Positions 24,197-32,599 are shown, counted from the stretch's first letter. The stretch is DNA of 64,000 nucleotides from Amycolatopsis benzoatilytica AK 16/65 (GCF_000383915.1 NZ_KB912942.1:5824564-5888563), one strand, 5' to 3'. Program-made: numbers and translations. Notes: generated from the sequence alone by a model not told the origin.

Positions 24197-25422
24197 CGGT
24201 CGGTCACCTTTCCGAACACAGTGATGGCGTTGTTGCCGCCGAAGGCGAACCCGTGGTTCTGCGCGATCCGCACGTCCGCCGGGCGGGCCACGCCGGGCAC
24301 CGCGTCGAGACCCTCGCCCAGTTCCGGGTCGAGGGTCCGCAACGTCGCGCTCGGCGGCAGGAACCCCTCGTGAATCGCGGCGCAGGAGAGCAGCGCGCCG
24401 AATCCGGACGCCGCGCCCATCGTGTGGCCGAGCATCGACTTGAGCGAGCTGATCGGCGGCAACCGGTCGCCGAAGACTTCGCGTACGGCGGCGACCTCCG
24501 TGCTGTCGTTGGCGCGGGTGCCGGTGCCGTGGGCGCAGATGTAGTCCACCTCCTCGGGTTTCACACCCGCGTCGCGGTGCGCCGCCTGAATGGCCCGGGC
24601 AATCGAATCCCGGTCGGGGTTGGTCAGGTGGACCGCGTCGCACGTCACGCCGTACCCGAGCACCTCGGCATAGATCCGCGCGCCGCGGGCCATCGCGGTC
24701 TCCAGCGGTTCCAGCAGCAACGCCACCCCGCCCTCGGCGGTGACGATCCCGTCGCGATCGGCGTCGAACGGCCGGGGCACGTCCGCCGCGAGCGCGCCCA
24801 ACCGGTGGAACCCAGCGTGGGTAGCACGGTTCGACGCGTCGGCACCGCCGCAGAGAGCGGCATCCGCGGCTCCGCTGCGCAGCAGGTCGAACGCGTAGCC
24901 GAGCGCGTAGTTCGCCGCCGCGCACGCCGTCGCGACGGTCAGCGTTTCTCCGCCGAGGCGCAGCTCCGCCGCGACCGCGGACGCGATCCGGCCTGCGTCC
25001 GCCTGCCCGGCCGCCGCCCCCGCGACGGCCGCCGGACCGTGCGCGGTCACGTTCTCGGCCAGGCGCTCCAGGACCTGCGATTCGCCGTTAGTGGTACCGA
25101 AAACGCTGACCGTCCGACCCGAGCGCAGCGCCGCCGGCTCGGCACCGGAGTCGCGCACGGCCTGGTGCGCCGCCGCCGCGGCGAACTGCCCCGACCGGCC
25201 CCAGCGAGCCGGGTCGAGGCGGCGCAGATGCTCGTTCGGGTCGAAGTCGGCGACCTCGCCCGCGAGTACGTGCTCGAACCCAGCCGAGTCGAACTGCCCG
25301 ATCGGCCCGACGCCGCTGGCCCCCGAACGCACGGCGGCGACGAGCGCCTCGGCGCCGATGCCGAGACTGCTCACCGCCCCGAGGCCGGTCACCACGACCC
25401 GCCGCGCGGCCCGTTCACGCAC
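24193..25422 (-). CDS. Beta-ketoacyl-ACP synthase (type II PKS/FAS ketosynthase alpha)
   Basis: A 409-residue KAS-II-fold condensing enzyme with an intact active site: Cys167 in VATACAAANY, His298 in CAHGTGT, Lys328 and His333 in SLKSMLGHTMGAASG. The N-terminal VVVTGLGAVSSLG and the C-terminal NHGFAFGGNNA are standard. It overlaps the ACP gene by 8 bases and the CLF gene by 4, making a tightly coupled ACP-KS-CLF block. With the dehydratases and ketoreductase nearby and no enoyl reductase, it would be expected to build an unsaturated chain. Confidence 0.92.
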   Translation of the reverse strand: MRERAARRVVVTGLGAVSSLGIGAEALVAAVRSGASGVGPIGQFDSAGFEHVLAGEVADFDPNEHLRRLDPARWGRSGQFAAAAAHQAVRDSGAEPAALRSGRTVSVFGTTNGESQVLERLAENVTAHGPAAVAGAAAGQADAGRIASAVAAELRLGGETLTVATACAAANYALGYAFDLLRSGAADAALCGGADASNRATHAGFHRLGALAADVPRPFDADRDGIVTAEGGVALLLEPLETAMARGARIYAEVLGYGVTCDAVHLTNPDRDSIARAIQAAHRDAGVKPEEVDYICAHGTGTRANDSTEVAAVREVFGDRLPPISSLKSMLGHTMGAASGFGALLSCAAIHEGFLPPSATLRTLDPELGEGLDAVPGVARPADVRIAQNHGFAFGGNNAITVFGKVTDR

Positions 25423-25687
25423 TGGCCGTCGCCTTCCCGGCGTGCCGGGCCACGAGCGCCCACGCGGTCGGCAGATCGTCCAGCTCGACCATCTCGTCCT
25501 GCGGAATCTTCACCCCGAGCGTCCGCTCGAAACGCGCGAACATCTCGATCACCAGCAGCGAGTCGGCCTCGTGGTCCTCGAGGAAGCTGTCGGCCTCGGA
25601 CAGCGCGCCCGGCTCGACTTCGAGGACCTCGGCGACGATCCGGCGGACGTCCTCACGCAGATCTTCGGAAATCACGACGTCACTCAT
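25415..25687 (-). CDS. Acyl carrier protein
   Basis: A 90-residue acidic ACP. The phosphopantetheine attachment Ser43 lies in HEADSLLVIEMF, followed by LGVKIPQDEMVELDDL. The ATG has AGAAAGGAAA upstream. It is the first gene of the seven-gene minus-strand operon and is coupled to the ketosynthase, so it is the dedicated carrier for this assembly line rather than the housekeeping AcpM. Confidence 0.92.
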   Translation of the reverse strand: MSDVVISEDLREDVRRIVAEVLEVEPGALSEADSFLEDHEADSLLVIEMFARFERTLGVKIPQDEMVELDDLPTAWALVARHAGKATASA

Positions 25688-25876
25688 TATTTTCCTTTCT
25701 CCGGGAATCGCGGTGAATCCGCACTCGACCATCACATCGCGTTCCCGGCACTGCGGCAAGCACTCCCAAAGTGACACGGCGGCACGTCTTTCCGACCACC
25801 TCCGATCCCCCCGCGCGAGCATCGGAACGGGCATGCTGGGAACCGTCCCGGCGAACCAGCGAGAAGGTGCGAGAAG
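25688..25876. promoter_or_regulatory. Divergent promoter region of the ACP operon and the KAS III-KR pair
   Basis: These 189 bases separate the ACP start (minus) from the KAS III start (plus) and must hold both promoters. I see no convincing gamma-butyrolactone receptor (ARE-type) palindrome. Weak -10 candidates exist, but none is clear enough to place. Confidence 0.5.
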
Positions 25877-26917
25877 ATGCGGACAACCGTCCCGGTGGGA
25901 ATCTGCGCGGCCGGCACTTGGCTTCCCGACAGCGTTTCGACCGCCTCGGACGCCGTGGCGGCCGGGCGGCTGCCTGCGCGGCAGGCCCGTGCCCTCGGCC
26001 ATTCCGCAGTGCCGTCGGCAGGTTCCGAAGCCCCGCCGGACATGGCGGTGCACGCGGCGCGCGCGGCCATGAAGGAAGCGAGCGTTTCGCCTGCGGACAT
26101 TTACGTTCTCGCGCATGCCTGGATGTATTACCAAGGGCACGACCTGTGGTCGCCGCCGCATTACATCGCCCGGGAAATCGACGCGACGAGCGCGTTTCCA
26201 GTCGGCATCCGCCAGGTGTGCAACGGCGGTGCCGCGGCACTGGAGCTGACCGCGGCGAAGCTCGTCGCGGAAGCCGGCGCCGCGCCGCGGATCGGACTCG
26301 TCACGACCGCCGACCGGTTCGCCGAACCGGGATTCGACCGCTGGGCAAGCGACTACGGCGTGGCCTACGGAGACGGTGCGACCGCGGTGGTCCTGCGCGC
26401 TCCCGCCGAGCCCGGCGACCTGTTGCTGCGCGCGATCGTCACGGTCGCCGCGCCCGAACTGGAAGAGATGCATCGCGGCGAGGATCCGTTCGGCACCGCC
26501 GCCCGCGCGCACCGAGACCGCATCGACATGCGGGCGACCAAACGCGCGTTCCTCCGCGACCACGGCACAGAGCCGTTCACCCGAGCCAACGAATCCCGCA
26601 TCCGCGAGGTCACCCGCCGCGCGCTCGCCGACGCCGGACTCGACGCCCGGGGCCGGACCTTGCGCTACGCGCTCCTGCCGCGATTCGGCCGCAAGACTCT
26701 CGACGAGTCGTGGCTGCCCGTCCTCGCCGAGGAGACCGGAGCCGAACCCCTCGACCTGGGAAAGGAAACCGGTCACCTCGGTGCCGGGGACGCCGCGGCC
26801 GGACTCGCCGGCCTGCGCCGCGCCGACCTGCTTTCCCCCGGCGACTCGGCGCTCGTTTTCAGCGCCGGCGCCGGCTTCACCTGGTCCTGCCTCGTCGTGC
26901 AGAACCCTTCGCGCTGA
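25877..26917 (+). CDS. KAS III-like acyltransferase/initiating ketosynthase with altered active site
   Basis: A 346-residue thiolase-fold protein of the FabH group. The nucleophile is Cys115 in RQVCNGGAAALEL. The FabH His motif HQAN is replaced by LPRFGR (about 267-272), and the Asn motif GNTSA is replaced by GHLGAGDAAAGL, where His300 takes the Asn place. A Cys-His arrangement of this kind occurs in CerJ/DpsC-type proteins that transfer acyl groups or load unusual starters, so priming or acyl transfer rather than ordinary FabH chemistry is possible. It leads a two-gene transcript with the ketoreductase. Confidence 0.82.
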   Translation: MRTTVPVGICAAGTWLPDSVSTASDAVAAGRLPARQARALGHSAVPSAGSEAPPDMAVHAARAAMKEASVSPADIYVLAHAWMYYQGHDLWSPPHYIAREIDATSAFPVGIRQVCNGGAAALELTAAKLVAEAGAAPRIGLVTTADRFAEPGFDRWASDYGVAYGDGATAVVLRAPAEPGDLLLRAIVTVAAPELEEMHRGEDPFGTAARAHRDRIDMRATKRAFLRDHGTEPFTRANESRIREVTRRALADAGLDARGRTLRYALLPRFGRKTLDESWLPVLAEETGAEPLDLGKETGHLGAGDAAAGLAGLRRADLLSPGDSALVFSAGAGFTWSCLVVQNPSR

Positions 26918-26971
26918 ACGGAAACCCGGAGTCAGCCGCACCGGCGACTCCCCGAAACGATGAGGAAACCC

Positions 26972-27676
26972 ATGTCCCGCTCCGTTTTCGTCACCGGTGC
27001 CACCCGCGGCATCGGACTCGCCGTGGCCCGCGCCCTCGCCGCCGACGGCGACCGCGTAGCGGCCGGCTACCGCACCGGCGAGCCGCCCGAGGGTTTTTTC
27101 GGCGTGCCGTGCGAGGTGACCGACCAGCGTTCGGTCGACGCGGCGTTCGAGACCGTCGCCGCCGAACAAGGCCCGGTCGAGGTGCTCGTCGCCAACGCTG
27201 GCATCACCCGGGACACCCTGCTGCTGCGCATGGACGACAAGACCTTCGACGAGGTTCTCGACACGAACCTGCGCGGGGTCTTCCGCACCGTCCGCGCCGC
27301 GGCGGCCGGCATGCTCGCCGCCCGCCGCGGCCGGATCGTGCTGCTGTCCTCGGCGCTCGGATTCCTCGGGTCGCCGGGACAGACCAACTACGCGGCCACG
27401 AAGACCGCGCTGCTCGGGTTCGCCCGCTCGCTCGCGTGGGAGCTGGGACCGCGGCAGATCACCGTGAACGTCGTGGCCCCCGGCATCATCGACACCGACA
27501 TGACCAAGGAACTCACCGACCGGCGGATGCGTGACACGATGAAGATGACGCCGCTCGGCCGACCGGGCACCGCGGCCGAGGTGGCGGCCGCGGTGCGGTT
27601 CCTCGCCAGCGAGGAGGCAGGTTACGTCACCGGCGCCGTGCTCCCGGTGGGCGGCGGCATCGGCATGGGCCTGTGA
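26972..27676 (+). CDS. FabG-like 3-oxoacyl-ACP reductase
   Basis: A 234-residue SDR. The NADPH motif TGATRGIG is at 8-15, NAG at 75-77, and the catalytic Ser126/127, Tyr140 and Lys144 are in VLLSSALG and NYAATK. It would reduce the beta-keto group after each extension by the KS-CLF. The ATG at 26972 is used, with GAGG 6 bases upstream. An ATG at 26960 would add four residues. Its 3' end overlaps the convergent response-regulator gene by 55 bases. Confidence 0.9.
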   Translation: MSRSVFVTGATRGIGLAVARALAADGDRVAAGYRTGEPPEGFFGVPCEVTDQRSVDAAFETVAAEQGPVEVLVANAGITRDTLLLRMDDKTFDEVLDTNLRGVFRTVRAAAAGMLAARRGRIVLLSSALGFLGSPGQTNYAATKTALLGFARSLAWELGPRQITVNVVAPGIIDTDMTKELTDRRMRDTMKMTPLGRPGTAAEVAAAVRFLASEEAGYVTGAVLPVGGGIGMGL

Positions 27677-28353
27677 CCGCCCGCCCTCGTCACGGCCGGC
27701 ATCAGCCGCCGGGGCGAGGGCACCGGCGGCGAGATCAGCCCGAACTCCACCGCCTTGTTCGCCGCCTCGACCCGTGACCGCGCGTGCAGCTTGTCGAAAA
27801 TACTGCGCATGTGGCGCTTCACGGTGCCCTCGACGATATTGAGCCGGCGTGCGATCTGGTAATTGCTCAGTCCGTGCGACGCCAGTTCGACGACCTCGGC
27901 CTCGCGCTGCGACAACGGCCCGGTGCCCACCGGATCCGGCGCGAGCAGCTTGCTCGCCGAGAGCGACACGGTGACCGGCCCCTCGGTGCACGCACTCCGC
28001 ACCGCAGCCGAAAGTGCCTGGTGTGTCACGGTTTTGTGCAAGAACGCACTGATCCCCAACGGCAACAGCGACTGCACGAGCGCGGACCCGTCGTGCATGG
28101 TAAGGATCAGCACCCGCACGCCGGGAACCGCTCGCTGCAGCGCCCGCACCGTCGCGGGCGGGTCCTCGTTGCCGGGCATTTCGATGTCGAGCAGCACCAC
28201 GTCCGGCCGGTGGTCGGCGGTCTGGCGCACGGCCTCGCCGGCGCTGCCCGCGACAGCGACGACGTCGAGGTCGTCCTCCGCGGTGAGCAGTTCGGCCAGC
28301 GCGGTGCGGAGCAGCGTGTGGTCGTCGGCCAGCAGGATGCGGATCGGCTGCAT
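27622..28353 (-). CDS. NarL/LuxR-family response regulator
   Basis: A 243-residue regulator. The receiver domain has Asp10-Asp11, phosphoacceptor Asp56 (VVLLDIEMPG) and the Lys in FLHKTVT. The LuxR-type HTH spans LSQREAEVVELASHGLSNYQIA and VEGTVKRHMRSIFDKL. The last ~35 residues are a Pro/Met-rich tail encoded partly antisense to the ketoreductase gene end. It is coupled by ATGA to the kinase gene. It is the likely cluster-situated regulator. Confidence 0.9.
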   Translation of the reverse strand: MQPIRILLADDHTLLRTALAELLTAEDDLDVVAVAGSAGEAVRQTADHRPDVVLLDIEMPGNEDPPATVRALQRAVPGVRVLILTMHDGSALVQSLLPLGISAFLHKTVTHQALSAAVRSACTEGPVTVSLSASKLLAPDPVGTGPLSQREAEVVELASHGLSNYQIARRLNIVEGTVKRHMRSIFDKLHARSRVEAANKAVEFGLISPPVPSPRRLMPAVTRAGGHRPMPMPPPTGSTAPVT

Positions 28354-29537
28354 CAGGACGCCTCCTTCGTGCCGACCGGGCGGCCTGCTGGCGCCGGCGC
28401 TCGCGGGACCACCGCGACCGAGCGGCCGCCCGCTTGCGGCAACGGCACCCACAGCCGGATCCGGGTCCCCTTGCCGAGTCTCGTGGACAGCGAGAGCTCG
28501 CCGCCGAGCTGTTCGGTCCGCTCGCGCATGATCGACAGCCCGCTGCCGCCTGACCCGCGCGAGGCAGGCGACTCGGCGGCCCAGCGGCGCTCGTCGAACA
28601 CGAACCCGCGCCCGTCGTCGAACGCCTCCAGGTCCACGCGCCCCGGGCTGATCCGCACGCGCACCGACACCGAATCCGGAGCGGCGTGCCCGAACGCGTT
28701 GCGCAGGAACTCCCGCACGATCAGGAACAGTTCATCGCGGTGGTAGTCCGGCAGCCACGCCTCGTCGCCGTGCACCGCGATCCGGACCGGCACGTCGCGG
28801 AAGTTGAGGTCGGCGGCGCACCCGGCGAGCGCCTCGGCGAGGCTCGTCAGCGGCGCTTCCGCGCGCAGCCCGGAGACCACCCTTCGGGTGAACGCGGTGG
28901 CCTCGTCCAGCGACTCCTGCACCTGGTCGAGATGGCGCAGCACGGCCGGATCGTCGACGACCGCCTTGGCACGGAACAATTCCAGATGCCGGAACCCGAG
29001 CACCAGGCTGTTGCCGAGCCGGTCGTGCAGATCGCGCGCGAGCTGCACCCGGCCGTCGGAATTGACCTGCTCGATCTGCTGCAGCAGGAACGCGTCGTAG
29101 CTCATCGCCGCGGTCTGGGCGTGCAGCGAGCCGAGCCTGCCGATCACCCGTGCCGCGCGTGTCACGACCAGGACCGCCTCGCCAGGCGGCAGTTCGGCGG
29201 CGAACCCGGCGACCGCGTCGAGAGCGTGCCGCTGCAGGATCTCGATGGCGGCCAGGGAATCAGTGAGCCGCGCCTTGCAGCACGCCCACAGCCCGCCGAC
29301 GACGGACGCGGAAAGCAGGTCCTCCTCGAGATTCCGGTCGGTCACCGCGTCGAGAGGGCGGTCGAGCACCCGCGCGATGCCCTCGAGAATGAGTGTCGCG
29401 TGAGTACGCGACTCGGCCCACAGTTCCGGCGTGGTGCCGAGCGGATTGCGCACCCGCACCAAAGTGCGCCGGTAGCGCTCCACCACTTCCGGTGTCACCG
29501 CGACCAGCCGGTCGCCGGCACAGCCGAGATCTGACAT
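28353..29537 (-). CDS. Soluble sensor histidine kinase (HisKA_3/NarX-type)
   Basis: A 394-residue kinase with no signal peptide or membrane helix. An N-terminal ~150-residue helical sensor region precedes the dimerisation helix with phosphoacceptor His171 in LARDLHDRLGNSL. The ATPase domain has EFLRNAFGHA (N box), DDGRGF (G1) and SGGSGLSIMRER (G2). The ATG at 29537 has GGGGGA upstream. Pairing with the NarL regulator is clear. A cytosolic sensor suggests it detects an internal metabolite, possibly a pathway product. That is inference. Confidence 0.9.
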   Translation of the reverse strand: MSDLGCAGDRLVAVTPEVVERYRRTLVRVRNPLGTTPELWAESRTHATLILEGIARVLDRPLDAVTDRNLEEDLLSASVVGGLWACCKARLTDSLAAIEILQRHALDAVAGFAAELPPGEAVLVVTRAARVIGRLGSLHAQTAAMSYDAFLLQQIEQVNSDGRVQLARDLHDRLGNSLVLGFRHLELFRAKAVVDDPAVLRHLDQVQESLDEATAFTRRVVSGLRAEAPLTSLAEALAGCAADLNFRDVPVRIAVHGDEAWLPDYHRDELFLIVREFLRNAFGHAAPDSVSVRVRISPGRVDLEAFDDGRGFVFDERRWAAESPASRGSGGSGLSIMRERTEQLGGELSLSTRLGKGTRIRLWVPLPQAGGRSVAVVPRAPAPAGRPVGTKEAS

Positions 29538-29988
29538 GCGAAGTCCCCCATCGTATGTCTGCAGAACAGGCAACGCCGCCGGGACGTGGTCAGCCGGCAG
29601 CGGCCTGCGGTGGACCGGCGACTCCCCCGAGACCGGACGGCGTGCGCCCGGAGGCGGCAACAGTTCCGCCGCGCCGGTTTGAAAAGGCTACGTTGCCCGT
29701 GCCGGAAATTGTATCGAAATTCGCGGCGCGGGTCGTAGCATTTGAGTCCGCTTCATCCGGTTTGGCCGTCCGTGACCTGTACCACATACCTCTTTGGAAA
29801 CATGGTCCGCGCTCGTCGTTCAATCGCGGCCGGTTTGCACCCGCTGAGCGGGATTTTGGAAGACAGCGACCGGACGTCGGGCGCGGCTGGTGCGATTGCC
29901 CGGCCCGGCAGCCGATATCCGCCGATCGCGCCAGGCCAATTCCGCCGTCCGCGTCGGACCGGCTCGCCGGCCGCCTCGCACCCCCGCC
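29538..29988. other. 451-base intergenic region, no gene seen
   Basis: It lies between the kinase start and the AlkA-like gene end. Short open frames on both strands lack ribosome sites and family resemblance. Bases 29690-29830 are noticeably richer in A/T and T-runs than the surroundings, so they may hold the promoter of the two-component operon or a small RNA. I cannot define either. Confidence 0.4.
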
Positions 29989-30882
29989 TCACATCGCGCG
30001 GTAGTCCCGCAATTCGATCCGCGGCCCGAATCGGGGCCGGCGAGCCCCGGCCACCCCGAGGTACCGGACGGCGCGCTGGCGCTGCGGCGCGTACGGCGCC
30101 AGCACCCCGGCCATTTCCTCGTCGTCGATCTTCTTTCCCAGCAACGCATATCCGACCATCGCCGGAATGTTGTAGTCGCCGAAACTGACCGCGTCCGGAT
30201 CTCCCCACGCACGCTGGGCGACCTCCGCCGCCGTCCACACGCCGATGCCGCGCACTTGCCGCAGCCACGCCCGCCCTTCGGCGCCGCGCAGCCGCACCGC
30301 TTCCTCCAGGCGCGGCGCGACCCGGGCCGCTTCGAGCAACGCGGTCCGGCGCTTCAGATCCACTCCGATGCGATGCCAGTTCCAGTCCACAATGGACCGG
30401 ATCGCGACCGGATCCGGCGGCACCCGAAGGAAATCCGGCCCAGGCCCGGGCGCGGGCGTGCCGAACCACCGGCACAGCTCCGCCCAGGAACGGATCGCTT
30501 CCTTGCCGGACACCTTCTGTTCGAGGATCGCCAGCACGAGCGCGTCCCAGACCCGCCCGGTCGACCCGATCCGCATCCCCGGCGCGAGCCGGCGCGCATG
30601 GGCGATCAGCTCGTGATGCGCGACGAACCCGGTGTCGTCATCGTCCGCGCCGAGCAGCGCGGGGACGCCGTCGAGCAGGAAATCCGCGCCGTCGCCCCAA
30701 GCCTCGGCCTCGACCACGCCGTCCGGCCGGTGCAGCAGGGCGAGCGTCCCGTTGCCGCCCGGGGTGTTGGCAGCCAGCCACCACACCCCGCGATCGCGCC
30801 GGAAGTTCAGCGATCCGCGCCCGCGGCTCAGCGGACCCAGCACGTCGGCCAGGTCCACCGGAAACCCCGGACGCCACTCCAT
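29989..30882 (-). CDS. DNA-3-methyladenine glycosylase (AlkA-like, HhH-GPD)
   Basis: A 297-residue base-excision repair enzyme. An N-terminal AlkA-like beta domain (RGSLNFRRDRGVWWL) is followed by the HhH-GPD core: VLAILEQKVSGKEA, helix-hairpin-helix LRQVRGIGVWTAAEV and the catalytic Asp in AVSFGDYNIP. It would remove alkylated purines. The ATG overlaps the manB stop as ATGA, so it is expressed from the manB transcript although functionally unrelated. Confidence 0.88.
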   Translation of the reverse strand: MEWRPGFPVDLADVLGPLSRGRGSLNFRRDRGVWWLAANTPGGNGTLALLHRPDGVVEAEAWGDGADFLLDGVPALLGADDDDTGFVAHHELIAHARRLAPGMRIGSTGRVWDALVLAILEQKVSGKEAIRSWAELCRWFGTPAPGPGPDFLRVPPDPVAIRSIVDWNWHRIGVDLKRRTALLEAARVAPRLEEAVRLRGAEGRAWLRQVRGIGVWTAAEVAQRAWGDPDAVSFGDYNIPAMVGYALLGKKIDDEEMAGVLAPYAPQRQRAVRYLGVAGARRPRFGPRIELRDYRAM

Positions 30883-31961
30883 CACGCGTCGCTCGAAAAC
30901 CGGATGCCGCCGTCCGGCACCTCGACGGCGGGCCACACCCGGACACCGTCGAGCAGTTCGCAACCGGCCCCCACCGACGCTCCGTCGCCGAGCACGACGC
31001 CGCGCAGCACCGCGCCCGGGCCGACCTTCGCCCCGCGACCCAGCACCGAACGCTCCACAACGGCATCCTTGCCGATCACCGCGTCGTCGAACACCACCGA
31101 TCCGGACACCGTCGCCCGCTGCTCGACCACCGCGCCCGCGCCGATCGTCGTCCCGTCGGTGAGCGTGGCCCCGGTGAAGATCGATGCCCCGTCCAGCACG
31201 AGGGATTCGCCGGTCGGACCGGCCAGCGCGGACGTCGGCGCGACTCCGCGGACCAGGTCCGCACTGCCCTGCACGAACGCTTCCGGGGTGCCGACGTCGA
31301 GCCAGTACGAGGAGTCGACAAATCCGTGCAGGTGCGCACCGTCGTCGAGGAGGCCGGGAAAGGTCTCGCGCTCGACCGACACTCGCCGTCCGGCCGGGAT
31401 GGTCTCGATGACCGACCGCCGGAAGACGTAGCAGCCGGCGTTGATCTGGTCGGTCGGCGGATCCGGCGTCTTCTCCAGGAAAGCGGTCACCCGGCCGCCG
31501 GAGTCGGTCGGCACCGAGCCGAACCGGCTGGGGTCGGGAACGCGCTGCAGGTGCAGGGTGACGTCGGCGCCGGAATCGAGGTGGGCGCGCAGCTGAGCGC
31601 GCAGGTCGGCACCGGAGAGAATGTCGCCGTTGAAGACGATCGCGTGCTCGGCGCGCAGCCGGTCGTAGACGTTGCGAATGGCCCCGCCGGTGTCGAGCGG
31701 CTCGTCCTCGACGACGTACTCGATCTCCAGCCCGTGCGCGGACCCGTCGCCGAAGTACTCCTCGAACACCTCGGCCCGATACGACGTGCCGAGCACCACA
31801 TGCCGGATGCCGGCCGCCCTGATGCGGGAGAACAGGTGGCTCAGGTACGGCGTGCCCGCGGTGGGCAGCATCGGCTTCGGAGCCGACAGCGTGAGCGGGC
31901 GCAGCCGTGTCCCCTGGCCGCCGACCAGTACGACGGCGTCGACCTCGACCTCGGACGTCAC
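30882..31961 (-). CDS. manB: Mannose-1-phosphate guanylyltransferase-like nucleotidyltransferase
   Basis: A 359-residue sugar nucleotidyltransferase, the same length as M. tuberculosis ManB (Rv3264c). The signature VVLVGGQGTRLRPLTLSAPK with the PMLPTAG continuation binds the NTP. FNGDILSGAD is the metal site, and NAGCYVF and the C-terminal left-handed beta-helix repeats (VVFDDAVIGKDAVVERSVLG) are present. It supplies GDP-mannose (or a related NDP-sugar) for envelope glycans. The GTG at 31961 is chosen for its AAGGAG ribosome site over an upstream GTG at 31988. Confidence 0.85.
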   Translation of the reverse strand: MTSEVEVDAVVLVGGQGTRLRPLTLSAPKPMLPTAGTPYLSHLFSRIRAAGIRHVVLGTSYRAEVFEEYFGDGSAHGLEIEYVVEDEPLDTGGAIRNVYDRLRAEHAIVFNGDILSGADLRAQLRAHLDSGADVTLHLQRVPDPSRFGSVPTDSGGRVTAFLEKTPDPPTDQINAGCYVFRRSVIETIPAGRRVSVERETFPGLLDDGAHLHGFVDSSYWLDVGTPEAFVQGSADLVRGVAPTSALAGPTGESLVLDGASIFTGATLTDGTTIGAGAVVEQRATVSGSVVFDDAVIGKDAVVERSVLGRGAKVGPGAVLRGVVLGDGASVGAGCELLDGVRVWPAVEVPDGGIRFSSDA

Positions 31962-32101
31962 AGAATTCTCCTTTGTATCACGCACCACTCGGCGACAAGC
32001 CGCGGGAAACGTGGGCAGCGCGGCCCTTGAGGGCCTACCCTAGACAGGAAACAGGCGGGCCTTTCCCCAGAGGCCCCGGGTCAGTCGGGAGGCCGAGGGG
32101 A

Positions 32102-32599
32102 ATGGACCCCCGCGATCGCGCGGACGCGCTGCTCGCACGCGCACGATCCCGCGGAGCCTTCGTGGTGACGCCGGACAACATGACGTCTCCGATGGACGCC
32201 TCCAGCACCCAGCAGATATCCAGAGCGGTGGTCTCCGGGCTGGATCCGGACACCACGACGCAGCTGCCCGCGTCGCTGATCGAGGAGAACGATCATCCGC
32301 TGGCCGCGGGCACGCGCACCCAGCCGTCGCCGCACCCGCTGGCCCAGCCGACGCCGACCAGGCCGCTCGAGGCCCCCGGCCCGCAGGGCAGCAACGCGCA
32401 GACCGCGCCGCAGCCGACGATCCCGCAGCCAGCGGCGCCGGCTTCGCAGACGACCACGCCGCTGGCCCCGCGCCCGCAGGCGAAGCCGGTGTCGAGCCCG
32501 CTGCGCGACCCGGCCGAGGAGGAGATGACCGGCCTGGTGCCGACGGTCAAGCAGACCACCGGCAAGTCGAACCTGTCCCGCCGCCTCGACGGGCTGTGA
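32102..32599 (+). CDS. Pro/Thr-rich hypothetical protein, 165 residues
   Basis: The protein begins MDPRDRADALLARARSRGAF, has a middle half dominated by Pro, Thr, Gln and Ala, and ends with KQTTGKSNLSRRLDGL. No signal peptide or membrane helix is present, so it is probably cytosolic and largely disordered. The ATG has GAGGGGA upstream and a TACCCT -10 box about 65 bases further up. The locus between manB and wbbL holds similar proteins in related genera as far as I recall. No function known. Confidence 0.72.
   Translation: MDPRDRADALLARARSRGAFVVTPDNMTSPMDASSTQQISRAVVSGLDPDTTTQLPASLIEENDHPLAAGTRTQPSPHPLAQPTPTRPLEAPGPQGSNAQTAPQPTIPQPAAPASQTTTPLAPRPQAKPVSSPLRDPAEEEMTGLVPTVKQTTGKSNLSRRLDGL

Noticed and set aside
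22028..24373. Very long plus-strand open frame opposite the AfsA and CLF genes
   Set aside because: It is antisense to well-supported genes and its His/Arg/Gly-rich translation shows no domain. Long shadow frames are expected at this GC content.
25688..25876. Gamma-butyrolactone receptor binding site (ARE)
   Set aside because: I looked for the palindromic ARE pattern and found only weak partial symmetry.
29590..29823. 77-codon minus-strand ORF in the gap after the kinase
   Set aside because: No ribosome site, no recognisable features, unusual codon use.
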